DNA of 7,822 nt. Source: JACQNR01 sp049515175 (GTDB lineage Bacteria > Acidobacteriota > Terriglobia > UBA7540). The position numbers and the translations under genes are program-made. The stretch is from the NCBI GenBank assembly GCA_049515175.1, contig JBEKUI010000245.1, positions 1-7,822 on the forward strand, written 5' to 3'. Below the pieces are notes generated by a model. That model saw only the letters and a list, made by a program, of their open reading frames with translations, was not told the DNA's origin and searched no databases. This document shows positions 1-6,083 of the stretch, in pieces (within the stretch, counting starts at the first letter, position 1; each line of letters starts with the position of its first letter).

Positions 1-922
1 TTGAAGGAGATGTCGCCGCGCTTTGCCCGGCTGTACGCGAAGGTGGGGCGGCCGTCGATCGCGCCCGAGCGGCTGCTGCGCGCCCTGCTGCTGCAGATCT
101 TTTATTCCATTCGCAGCGAGCGGCTGCTGATGGAGCAACTGGACTACAACCTGCTGTTCCGCTGGTTCGTGGGGATGGAGATGGACGAACGGGTTTGGGA
201 CCATGCGGTTTTCAGCAAGAACCGCGAGCGACTGCTGAACGAGGAGATCGCCGAGGCGTTCTTCCAGCGGGTGCTCGGGATCGCGCAGCCCTACTTGTCG
301 GATGAACATTTCACCGTGGACGGCACGCTGATCGAGGCCTGGGCCCGGCGGAAACCGGGAAGTGAATTTTCACGGTGAGTCGCGGTCGAATGAGACGCAC
401 CAGTCCACGACCGACCCTGAGGCACGGCTGTATAAGAAGTCGAAAGGGAGCGAGGCCAAGCTCAGCTACCTGGGTCACGGGCTGATGGAGAATCGCAACG
501 GGTTGCTGGTGAGGACTTGCGTGACGCGGGCCGACGGCACCGCGGAACGCGACGCGGCGCTCGGGATGGCGAAGAAGATGGCGGGCCGCAAGCGCCTCAC
601 CTTGGGAGGAGACAAGAACTACGACACCCGGGACTTGGTGCGCGCCTTGCGGCGCCTGCGGGTGACGCCGCACGTGGCCCAGAACACCACGCATCGGTCG
701 AGCGCCATTGACGCACGCACGACCCGGCACGCGGGCTACGCGCTCAGTCAGCAGAAACGGAAACGAGTGGAACAGAGCTTCGGTTGGATGAAGATGATCG
801 GCATGCTGAGGAAGGTGAAGTTGCGGGGCCGAGAGAAAGTCGGCTGGTTGTTTACCTTCGTCGGGGCGGCCTATAACTTGGTCCGCTTGCAACGACTGCG
901 AACGGCGGAGGCGGTGGCTTGA
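1..922 (+). pseudogene. IS5-family DDE transposase, 5' partial and frameshifted
   Basis: This enzyme would cut and rejoin IS ends. The first frame (1-378) encodes the N-terminal helical part and the first catalytic segment FTVDGTLIEAW, with the catalytic Asp at 319-321. The reading then passes into a second frame (from about 347 to the TGA at 920-922). That frame holds the conserved NFHGE…TTDPEARLYKK region, the second Asp in GGDKNYDT (611-613) and the Glu in KRVEQSFGW (770-772). Family members as I recall them have some 15 more residues between EAW and NFHGE, so a short deletion with loss of frame at about 341-350 explains the break. The frame-1 stop is TGA at 376-378. No clear slippery heptamer lies in the overlap, so programmed frameshifting is less likely than decay. 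The protein start lies upstream of the window. Confidence 0.85.
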
Positions 923-1056
923 GCGAGAGGTCGCAGAAGTCCTCCGAGAGGCCACCAGCGGCCTGCCCAAGGGCTTCCAACCCCTTGCCGAACGGCCCTT
1001 CACCCTCAACATAACTCGCTCCGAACACGAATTGAAAAAAGAAACCATCGTCAAAT

Positions 1057-1075
1057 CGCGTTTTTCAACAAACTG
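1057..1075 (-). repeat. Right terminal inverted repeat of the IS
   Basis: Read on the minus strand this is CAGTTTGTTGAAAAACGCG, the outer tip of the IS5-family element. Ends of the form C-A-G-n5-TTGAAAAA are familiar from this transposase group. Its partner at the left end is outside the window, so the pairing is inferred from position and composition only. Confidence 0.6.
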
Positions 1076-1120
1076 CTAGTTTATCGAGACATTGTTGAGA
1101 CGAGCCGTGCGCGATTCCGC

Positions 1121-1654
1121 TTGGCGCAGGACAAACAGTCGAAAGAGAAGAAGGCAGTCCAGCATGATATAGAGGGTCTGGCTGAGAGTATCGCAGCATC
1201 GGTACGGCCGTTACTGGAAGGGCGACAGTTTCCAGAAGCTTTCTGCCCGCCCCACTGTTCCCTAACCCACCACGACTTCGCAGGGCAGCCTGCCCTGAGA
1301 GTGCGGATGGACCCGTTTATGAACAATGCTTTCGTCGTGGTCCGAAACGCCCAAACGGACAGTGTATTACTGGAGGAAACGCTCCCGAGGGACGTCGCCC
1401 ACGTAATCGTGAGGTCGCTTCTGATGGGCCGCAGGCAGTTTGATGCGCCGACGGAGCCTGACGCTGCAGCAGCTACCCTGCAAGCTTACTTCGCCTGGAT
1501 TCCCTCCATCCTAAACGACCTCGAAGAAGGTTGCCGGACTTCTGCCTTGGGAACACGGTTTGAGGACCAAGTTCGGGAAGCTGCGATGAAGCGATTGCAC
1601 CTCAATCCGAACATAGACAAGAAAGAATTATTCGGAGAATTTGACCTCAATTGA
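1121..1654 (+). CDS. Hypothetical protein, probably truncated at its 5' end by the IS
   Basis: I do not recognise this 177-residue protein. It starts with a lysine-rich, probably helical stretch (QDKQSKEKKAVQHD), followed by an amphipathic helix. A Cys/His cluster comes next, with CPPHC at about residues 42-46 and THHDF just after, and then a strand-rich middle (ALRVRMDPF, AFVVVRN). The C-terminal half is helical. No signal peptide or membrane segment is visible. The TTG at 1121 has no convincing ribosome binding site. The frame is open upstream from 923, through the IS terminal repeat, without any good start codon. The real gene therefore probably began to the left and was cut by the IS insertion. 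Its 3' end overlaps the end of the convergent cytochrome gene by 8 bases. Whether the fragment is expressed is unknown. Confidence 0.55.
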   Translation: MAQDKQSKEKKAVQHDIEGLAESIAASVRPLLEGRQFPEAFCPPHCSLTHHDFAGQPALRVRMDPFMNNAFVVVRNAQTDSVLLEETLPRDVAHVIVRSLLMGRRQFDAPTEPDAAAATLQAYFAWIPSILNDLEEGCRTSALGTRFEDQVREAAMKRLHLNPNIDKKELFGEFDLN

Positions 1655-3290
1655 CGCACGCCGGAGCGGCGGTTACTTCCAGCGCGCTCAGAAAGAAGTT
1701 GCCTTCTTCGTCCCGGCCGGGGCCCTGGTGCGGCAGGCTCGGGTCGCCCAGAACCTCCATGCGCAGCGCCGTGATGGCCTTGCAGTCGGTGGGCGCCTCA
1801 AAAGTGTAGGAATCCGCCTGGGGATTCTTGCCACTGGCCAGCACGGAACCGCCATCAAGAAGCGTGAGTGTGGCGCCGCCGGCGGATTCCACGTGACGCG
1901 GGCGTAGCAGCGTCCAGTCCTTTTCGTCCGCGAGCAGCCGAAGCTCCCACGCCGCCTGCTCCAGCTCGGGAGTGGAAGTCTTGAGCACCGTTTCCTGCCG
2001 CTCGATCTCCGCCCGGAGACTTTTCGCCTTGGCGTCCTGCTCCGGCGTGGGCAGCTCGATCTCGGGCTCCTCCGCCCAACCTTCGCCTTGGCCGAGGTCG
2101 AGCACCTTGTACTGTGCGTTGTCGAAGAACGCCAGCATCCGGTAATAGTCCTTCTGAGTGAATGGATCGAACTTGTGGTTGTGGCACTGCGCGCAGCCGA
2201 GGGTCGAGCCGAGCCATACCGCAGCCGTCGTGTTGACGCGGTCCACAAGGGAGTACCAGTGGTACTCCTCCGCATCGACTCCGCCTTCCTGGTTGAGCAT
2301 CGAGTTGCGAAGGAAACCGGTGGCGATGAGCTGGTCGGTGGTGGGGTTGGGAAGCATGTCGCCGGCCAATTGCTCGATGGTGAAATCGCGAAACGACATA
2401 TCCTGATTGAGGGAGTTGATGACCCAGTCGCGGTATTTCCAGGCGACGCGCAGGTCGTCTTTCTCGTACCCATGGCTGTCGGCGTAGCGCCCCAGGTCCA
2501 GCCAGGGCCCGGCCCAGCGCTCGCCGTAATGCGGTGAGGCGAGCAAACGGTCCACGAGCTTCTCGTACGCGTCGGGGCGTCGGTCGGCGAGAAAAGCATC
2601 GACTTCTGCGGGTGTGGGCGGCAGCCCGATCAGGTCGAGGCTGAGGCGGCGAATCAGCGTCTCGCGCGAAGCTTCGTGCGCGGGCTGCAAGCCCTCTTTG
2701 TCCAGCTCCACCATTACGAAGTTGTCGATGGGATTGCGGACCCAGGCGGGGTTGCTGACTTTGGGAGGATCGGGGCGCACCGGTTTGATGTAGGCCCAGT
2801 GTTTCTTCGGCCCGCCAGTGGATGCGCCCGCGGAGGCGGGCTCGCCCGACGGCATTTGGTCGATCCAGGCGCGGATCAGATCGATCTGGGCAGCACTAAG
2901 CGAAGTGCCTCCAAAGGGCATCTGTGGCTTGTCTTCACCGGTAAGACGGCGGACGAGCGCACTCGACTTGCCGTTGCCTGGGATGACCACTTTCCCCGAA
3001 ACGCTGCCCTTCAGAACCCCCGCCAAGGAATTGAGCTGCAATTTCGCCTGTGGTTGTTCTCCGTGACAGATGACACAGGAAGCCTGAAAGATGGGTGCAA
3101 TGTCGCGCTCGAAATCCACCTTCGGCGCGCCGGCAGGGTGCGCGGCCACGGGACCGTCTTCTGAGGCGGAGGGCTGGGGGGCAGGAGTCGCGCCGCGGCC
3201 GGAGCTCGACGTGGCGAGGACGAGAACACCGAGCGCCAAAATGATTTGTGACTGATGCTGCGCGATTCCGCGACTAATGTTCCGAAACAT
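1647..3290 (-). CDS. Cytochrome c (PSCyt1) plus DUF1549 (PSCyt2) protein, lacking the C-terminal DUF1553 (PSD1) domain
   Basis: This is an exported haem protein of the 'planctomycete cytochrome C' type. Its substrate is unknown; the family is often found near polysaccharide or sulfatase genes. Residue numbers count from the ATG at 3290; a TTG at 3305 is an alternative start, and neither has a strong ribosome binding site. Residues 1-35 form a signal peptide with hydrophobic core IILALGVLVLA. A cytochrome domain follows, with haem motif CVICH at 72-76 and a likely axial Met in PQMPFGG near 124. DUF1549 spans about 180-390 and ends with the hallmark CAQCHNHKFDPF (second CxxCH at 366-370). A coiled-coil-like stretch is near 410-440. 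A beta-rich segment then ends in LSALEVTAAP, and translation stops four residues later. Full-length relatives continue for several hundred residues as DUF1553, so the 3' part is missing. This gene is probably damaged by the rearrangement at about 1650. Confidence 0.82.
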   Translation of the reverse strand: MFRNISRGIAQHQSQIILALGVLVLATSSSGRGATPAPQPSASEDGPVAAHPAGAPKVDFERDIAPIFQASCVICHGEQPQAKLQLNSLAGVLKGSVSGKVVIPGNGKSSALVRRLTGEDKPQMPFGGTSLSAAQIDLIRAWIDQMPSGEPASAGASTGGPKKHWAYIKPVRPDPPKVSNPAWVRNPIDNFVMVELDKEGLQPAHEASRETLIRRLSLDLIGLPPTPAEVDAFLADRRPDAYEKLVDRLLASPHYGERWAGPWLDLGRYADSHGYEKDDLRVAWKYRDWVINSLNQDMSFRDFTIEQLAGDMLPNPTTDQLIATGFLRNSMLNQEGGVDAEEYHWYSLVDRVNTTAAVWLGSTLGCAQCHNHKFDPFTQKDYYRMLAFFDNAQYKVLDLGQGEGWAEEPEIELPTPEQDAKAKSLRAEIERQETVLKTSTPELEQAAWELRLLADEKDWTLLRPRHVESAGGATLTLLDGGSVLASGKNPQADSYTFEAPTDCKAITALRMEVLGDPSLPHQGPGRDEEGNFFLSALEVTAAPACVN

Positions 3291-3338
3291 GGCGTGCTTG
3301 TCCAATCCCCTGAGGATCTGACCCCGTTTTCGGCCTGC

Positions 3339-3361
3339 AGGTCACTCGTTGCCTGTGACCT
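3339..3361. promoter_or_regulatory. Perfect 7-bp inverted repeat upstream of the cytochrome gene
   Basis: AGGTCAC and GTGACCT are separated by 9 bases, giving dyad symmetry over 23 bp. It lies about 50 bases upstream of the minus-strand cytochrome/DUF1549 start, in the divergent spacer shared with the ferredoxin gene. The size and spacing suit a dimeric regulator binding site, but no regulator is identified and the function is an inference. Confidence 0.35.
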
Positions 3362-3412
3362 CAGCCTCGAGTATCGGACATTTTATTACTTTCCAGGTGG
3401 AACCGCCACTAT

Positions 3413-3432
3413 GAGTTCGAATCATCGAACTC
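3413..3432. promoter_or_regulatory. Perfect 8-bp inverted repeat (hairpin or operator)
   Basis: GAGTTCGA and TCGAACTC flank a 4-base loop (ATCA). The stem is perfect, but neither strand has a T-run after it, so it does not look like an intrinsic terminator. It sits mid-way in the spacer between the divergent cytochrome and ferredoxin genes and could be an operator or a transcript hairpin. Confidence 0.4.
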
Positions 3433-3572
3433 CGAAAAGCGAGATTTCTCATGCTGTTGCCTGAGGAATGTCAGGATCAACGACAGGCCTCGGGCATTTG
3501 GGCGGGGAATTGCTGGAGACTCTGTCCCTGCTGTGTAGTTGCGCAGGGTTTCGGACAGTTTGACATCGGCCG

Positions 3573-3590
3573 GTGGGCATTTCAGCCCAC
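3573..3590 (+). promoter_or_regulatory. Hairpin in the ferredoxin leader
   Basis: GTGGGC and GCCCAC pair perfectly around a 6-base loop (ATTTCA). The stem ends 13 bases before the AAGGAG ribosome binding site (3604-3609) of the ferredoxin gene. It would lie in the 5' untranslated RNA and could affect translation or mRNA stability. The rest of the 328-base spacer shows no convincing gene. Confidence 0.35.
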
Positions 3591-3618
3591 TCGCCAGGGA
3601 ACCAAGGAGCGAAATCGA

Positions 3619-3870
3619 ATGGCCTACGTGATCACTGAAAAATGCACAAAGGACGAAAAATGCGTCGAGGTCTGCCCGGTGGACTGCATCCACCCGCGAA
3701 AGGATGAGCCCAAGTTTGAGGAGTTCGCTCAACTCTTTGTGAGTCCGGTGGATTGCATTGACTGCGGCGCCTGCGTGCCGGTGTGCGAATTCAACTCCAT
3801 CTTCGCCCTCGACGACGTGCCGGAAGAATTCAAGGCCGCCATCGAACGCAACACGCAATATTACGCGTAG
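3619..3870 (+). CDS. Small two-cluster ferredoxin (4Fe-4S/7Fe type)
   Basis: This is an 83-residue cytoplasmic electron carrier with eight cysteines, enough for two iron-sulfur clusters. The first set is C9, C15, C19 and C23 in the pattern C-x5-C-x3-CPVDC. The second is C46, C49, C52 and C56 in CIDCGACVPVC. In this fold the last Cys of each set normally completes the other set's cluster. The spacing C9-x5-C15 differs from the C-x2-C of ordinary bacterial ferredoxins; relatives I recall have seven residues here. The first cluster may therefore be a 3Fe-4S or an atypical 4Fe-4S. Position 57 after the last Cys is Glu, where Pro is usual. The start is the ATG at 3619, with AAGGAG nine bases upstream. 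The open frame continues upstream to 3451, but that part is not protein-like. The partner enzyme is not evident locally. Confidence 0.9.
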   Translation: MAYVITEKCTKDEKCVEVCPVDCIHPRKDEPKFEEFAQLFVSPVDCIDCGACVPVCEFNSIFALDDVPEEFKAAIERNTQYYA

Positions 3871-3873
3871 CCC

Positions 3874-3901
3874 GGGCGTCTCGCCCTTGGCGCGCAGCCA
3901 A
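3874..3901 (+). terminator. Two adjacent small hairpins after the ferredoxin stop
   Basis: GGGCG-tct-CGCCC (3874-3886) and TTGGC-gcgca-GCCAA (3887-3901) sit back to back, starting four bases after the stop codon. The position suits a transcript end or a structure protecting the 3' end. There is no T-run, so this is not a classical intrinsic terminator. Confidence 0.3.
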
Positions 3902-3921
3902 GACCCGCCGTTCGACTTCAT

Positions 3922-3980
3922 GTTGAGACGCGCCGGTGGAGCTTCTCCAATTGCACTGCCGCCCACCGGTTCGTCTCTAC
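3922..3980. repeat. Intergenic palindromic repeat of the GAGACG…CGTCTC kind
   Basis: The 18-base arms (3922-3939 and 3963-3980) match at 15 of 18 positions around a 23-base centre. They share the cores GAGACG/CGTCTC and CCGGTGG/CCACCGG. Palindromes with GTAGAGACG-type ends are dispersed in the intergenic DNA of many bacteria, so this is probably a non-coding repeat unit rather than a terminator of the ferredoxin gene. The copy number in the genome cannot be judged from this window. Confidence 0.55.
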
Positions 3981-3993
3981 GCACCATCCCCCA

Positions 3994-4022
3994 TTGTCCC
4001 GCCGCCCGATTTAGGCTAGATT
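3994..4022 (+). promoter_or_regulatory. Possible sigma-70-type promoter for the dehydratase gene
   Basis: TTGTCC (3994-3999) and TAGATT (4017-4022) are 17 bases apart, each matching four of six consensus positions. The transcript would run through the palindromic repeat at 4053-4125 before reaching the gene at 4169. The match is modest. Confidence 0.3.
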
Positions 4023-4052
4023 CTTTGCTTCGTACTCGCCGCATCCTTATCA

Positions 4053-4125
4053 TGTCACCCTGAGCACAGCGAAGGGTCTCTGCAGTTCAAGATGCTGGGA
4101 TTCTCCGCTGACGCTCAGAATGACA
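4053..4125. repeat. Imperfect inverted repeat with TGTCAnnCTGAGC ends
   Basis: The left arm begins TGTCACCCTGAGCACAGCGA. The right arm, read on the opposite strand, begins TGTCATTCTGAGCGTCAGCG. The two clearly derive from one unit, with small indels and substitutions. Sequences of the form GTCAnnCTGAGCgnAGCGAAGnATC are common, often in inverted pairs, in the intergenic DNA of acidobacteria and other soil bacteria. The pair would form a long hairpin in the 5' untranslated RNA of the dehydratase gene, ending about 30 bases before its ribosome binding site. Confidence 0.65.
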
Positions 4126-4168
4126 ACGCAAGGCTGGACACCGCGCAATACTTACCAGGAGGCCATTC

Positions 4169-5323
4169 ATGAAAATTACCGCTGTTGAACCGCTGGTACT
4201 GGGCACCAGTTGGCGCAATCTCGTTTTCATCAAAGTCAAAACGGACGAAGGTTTATACGGCATCGGCGAGTGCACGATTCAGAATCGTGAAGAGGGCGTG
4301 CTGGGCTATTTGCAGGGCGCGGCGCGTCGGCACGTGATCGGCTCCGACCCCTTTAATATCGAAGACCTGTGGGCGCGCATGTACCGCAACGATTTCTGGC
4401 GCGGTGGGGTGATCGCCACGACAGTGATGAGCGGCATCGAGATCGCCTGCTGGGACATCATCGGCAAAGCCACGAGCCATCCGGTGTGGAAGCTGCTGGG
4501 CGGGCGCTGCCACGACAGGATCAAGGCCTACGCCAACGCCTGGTACACGGTGGAGCGCAAGCCGGAGGAATTCGCCAAGCGCGTCAAGGTGGTCACCGAC
4601 AAGGGCTACAAGGCGCTCAAGGTCGATCCCTTCGGTCCCGGGACGCTGGAATTGACGCGGGCGGAGAAGAACCGCTCCGTGGAGCTCGTGGCGGCGATTC
4701 GCGACGCGGTCGGCCCGGACGTCGAGATATTCGTCGAGATGCATGGGCGCTTCAGCGCCGCGACGGCCATCGAGCTGGCGCGCATGCTCGACCCCTTCAT
4801 ACCCGGCTGGATTGAAGAACCCTGCCCGCCGGAGGATATTCCTTCGCTCAAGAAAGTGGCCGAGCACGTCAGCATTCCCGTCGCCACCGGCGAGCGCTAC
4901 TTCACGCGCTACGGATTCCGCGAGCCCATCGAGAGCGGCGCCCCGGACATCATTCAGGCCGACATCATCCACGCCGGCGGAATTCTAGAGATGAAGAAGA
5001 TCGCCGCCATGGCCGACGTGCGCTCGATGGTGATGGCGCCGCACAATTCCAACGGCCCCGTCTGCACGGCGGCGAGTGTGCACTTCGATTTCTGCACCAC
5101 CAATTTCAAGATTCAGGAATGCTTCGACGATTTCTCGGAGACCTGGGTGCGCGACGCCGTCCCCGGCTGCCCCGTGCCGCGCGACGGCTATTTCGAGCTG
5201 CCCGAGAAGCCCGGCCTCGGCATTGACATCAACGAGGACGTCATCAAGGAGCACCCTTACAAGGAAGGCTTCTTTAATCTCTTTGCCCAGGACTGGCACC
5301 TGCGCAGCTTCGGGAAGCAGTAG
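4169..5323 (+). CDS. Enolase-superfamily sugar-acid dehydratase (mandelate racemase/galactonate dehydratase-like)
   Basis: This 384-residue cytoplasmic enzyme probably removes water from an aldonic acid to give a 2-keto-3-deoxy acid, using Mg2+. It has the N-terminal capping domain (about 1-120, with the DEGLYGIGE strand) followed by the TIM-like barrel. The likely metal ligands are E190 (VEMHGRF), E216 (WIEEP) and E242 (TGERYF). The likely catalytic bases are H192 and H292 (MAPHNSNGP). The layout HGR-x-S, GER-x-F-x-R, DIIHAGGI and PGLGIDI follows E. coli galactonate dehydratase DgoD along its whole length, which points to a galactonate-type substrate. The first metal ligand is Glu rather than the Asp of DgoD, so the exact substrate is uncertain. 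The start is the ATG at 4169, with AGGAGG six bases upstream. It appears to be a single gene; no sugar transporter or aldolase lies beside it. Confidence 0.85.
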   Translation: MKITAVEPLVLGTSWRNLVFIKVKTDEGLYGIGECTIQNREEGVLGYLQGAARRHVIGSDPFNIEDLWARMYRNDFWRGGVIATTVMSGIEIACWDIIGKATSHPVWKLLGGRCHDRIKAYANAWYTVERKPEEFAKRVKVVTDKGYKALKVDPFGPGTLELTRAEKNRSVELVAAIRDAVGPDVEIFVEMHGRFSAATAIELARMLDPFIPGWIEEPCPPEDIPSLKKVAEHVSIPVATGERYFTRYGFREPIESGAPDIIQADIIHAGGILEMKKIAAMADVRSMVMAPHNSNGPVCTAASVHFDFCTTNFKIQECFDDFSETWVRDAVPGCPVPRDGYFELPEKPGLGIDINEDVIKEHPYKEGFFNLFAQDWHLRSFGKQ

Positions 5324-5384
5324 CGCAAGGCTCGCCGTTCAGCCCGGCGGCGCTTCCGGAGGGGCGAGGCAATTGCCGCGCCGC

Positions 5385-5413
5385 TTGAAACACGTCCGGA
5401 CCGAGTCTATACT
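5385..5413 (+). promoter_or_regulatory. Strong promoter of the toxin-antitoxin operon, with an internal palindrome
   Basis: TTGAAA (5385-5390) and TATACT (5408-5413) are separated by the ideal 17 bases, each matching five of six consensus positions. Transcription would start about 6-8 bases later, at or next to the ATG at 5421. Between the two boxes lies the perfect palindrome GTCCGGAC (5394-5401), well placed for repression by the antitoxin or the toxin-antitoxin complex. That role is inferred from how such operons usually work. Confidence 0.6.
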
Positions 5414-5420
5414 TAGCCTG

Positions 5421-5618
5421 ATGAGTGTAAAAGAGATTGAAGCAGCCATTGCCGAACTATCGCTGGACGAAGTGGCGCAGCTAGCAAACTGGTTCGCGGA
5501 GTTCCAGGCCGGGGTGTGGGATCAGCAGTTGGAAGCCGACATCAAGGCCGGGAAGCTCGACCGATTGGCTCGTGAAGCCAAAGACGGCTTCGCCTCCGGG
5601 AAATGTACCCCCCTTTGA
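5421..5618 (+). CDS. Antitoxin of a type II toxin-antitoxin module
   Basis: This is a 65-residue acidic protein, mostly helical. An N-terminal helix-turn-helix-like segment (KEIEAAIAELSLDEVAQLANWF) is followed by a long amphipathic C-terminal helix (QLEADIKAGKLDRLAREAKDGF). The N-terminal 'LS-x-DE-x-x-x-L-x-x-WF' pattern resembles small addiction-module proteins paired with RelE/ParE-like toxins. Its role would be to bind and neutralise the toxin encoded next and to repress the operon. The ATG at 5421 has no Shine-Dalgarno sequence and lies just seven bases after the -10 box, so translation is probably from a leaderless mRNA. The gene overlaps the toxin start by 16 bases, which implies coupled translation. 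The family call rests on the pairing as much as on the sequence. Confidence 0.75.
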   Translation: MSVKEIEAAIAELSLDEVAQLANWFAEFQAGVWDQQLEADIKAGKLDRLAREAKDGFASGKCTPL

Positions 5619-5875
5619 AGCACTTCGCTTCTCCTCAATTCTGGATTCACTACCGGCGCCTTCCTCAGACCGTGCGAGATCTCGCCGACAAGAACTTTCA
5701 GCTTCTTAAAGCAGACTCCAAGCATCCCTCACTTCATCTTAAGCGAGTCGGCGATTTCTGGTCGGTGCGCGTGGGGCTAGCGTGCCGGGCGCTGGGAACC
5801 CCGTGCGAAGGCGGGATTGTCTGGTTCTGGATCGGCTCTCATGCCGACTACGGCAAACTGCTGTCCAACGAATAA
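5603..5875 (+). CDS. RelE/ParE-superfamily toxin
   Basis: This 90-residue basic protein has the compact RelE/ParE-like fold. Helical segments (SPQFWIHYRRLPQTVRDLADKNFQLLKAD) are followed by beta strands, with the core HPSLHLKRVGDFWSVRVGLACRAL and the C-terminal GGIVWFWIGSHADYGKLL. RelE-type toxins cleave mRNA at the ribosome and ParE-type toxins inhibit gyrase; the sequence alone does not decide between them. The ending WFWIGSHA-D/E-Y is typical of the HigB/RelE-like group. In relatives I recall, the strand reads R-Y-RAL; here it is A-C-RAL, which might weaken activity. The start is the ATG at 5603, inside the antitoxin gene, and a TTG at 5615 is the alternative. The gene ends at TAA 5873-5875, and there is no evident terminator after it. 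Confidence 0.8.
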   Translation: MYPPLKHFASPQFWIHYRRLPQTVRDLADKNFQLLKADSKHPSLHLKRVGDFWSVRVGLACRALGTPCEGGIVWFWIGSHADYGKLLSNE

Positions 5876-5997
5876 CCGACCTGACTGAGGGCCAGCTCTC
5901 ATTCTCGCCCTGCGTGCTTATCCACACGCTGTCATCCCGAGATTCGAGTGCCCGCGCACGGCCAACCTTTCCTCTCACCATTCCTTGGCGACTGGAC

Positions 5998-6003
5998 TAT
6001 AAT
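5998..6003 (+). promoter_or_regulatory. Consensus -10 box upstream of the metallo-hydrolase gene
   Basis: TATAAT is a perfect -10 match, 80 bases before the chosen TTG start. The best -35 at the proper distance (TCACCA, 5975-5980) is poor. It would drive the hydrolase independently of the toxin-antitoxin operon. Confidence 0.4.
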
Positions 6004-6083
6004 CGCGGAATCAAGGTGGGGTGGTTCGTGAAGCGCCGGCGGCAATCGAGTCGGAAGCGAGCGAGAGCGGAAGGCGGGCAGCC

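Larger units (their letters stand above)
1..1079 (+). mobile_element. IS5-family insertion sequence, right-hand portion
   Basis: This segment carries a DDE transposase of the IS5 family and ends at an IS-like terminal sequence. The left end and about 40 N-terminal transposase residues lie outside the window. The right boundary is placed at about 1075, where the tip read inward on the minus strand is CAGTTTGTTGAAAAACGCG. It is followed by CTAG (1076-1079), which fits the 4-bp YTAR-type target duplication known for IS5-group elements. The duplication cannot be confirmed because the left end is not visible. About 150 bases between the transposase stop and the terminal repeat have no start codon and look like non-coding IS tail. 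The transposase is broken, so this copy is probably not autonomous. Confidence 0.82.

Noticed and set aside
311..1054. Long minus-strand open frame opposite the transposase
   Set aside because: It is a shadow of the high-GC transposase coding strand; the protein has no recognisable features.
1108..1120. 13-base sequence TGCGCGATTCCGC, repeated at 3259-3271
   Set aside because: One such match is expected by chance in a window of this size, and the surrounding bases differ.
3451..3618. N-terminal extension of the ferredoxin frame
   Set aside because: Not protein-like, and a good ribosome binding site and the family start are at the ATG 3619.
3409..4053. Minus-strand open frame of 214 codons across the ferredoxin gene
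   Set aside because: It runs antisense to a clear ferredoxin and through palindromic intergenic DNA. No family resemblance or ribosome binding site was seen.
5930..5942. TGTCATCCCGAG after the toxin gene, like the repeat at 4053-4125
   Set aside because: Only the tip matches and there is no partner arm nearby; too short to call as a repeat copy.
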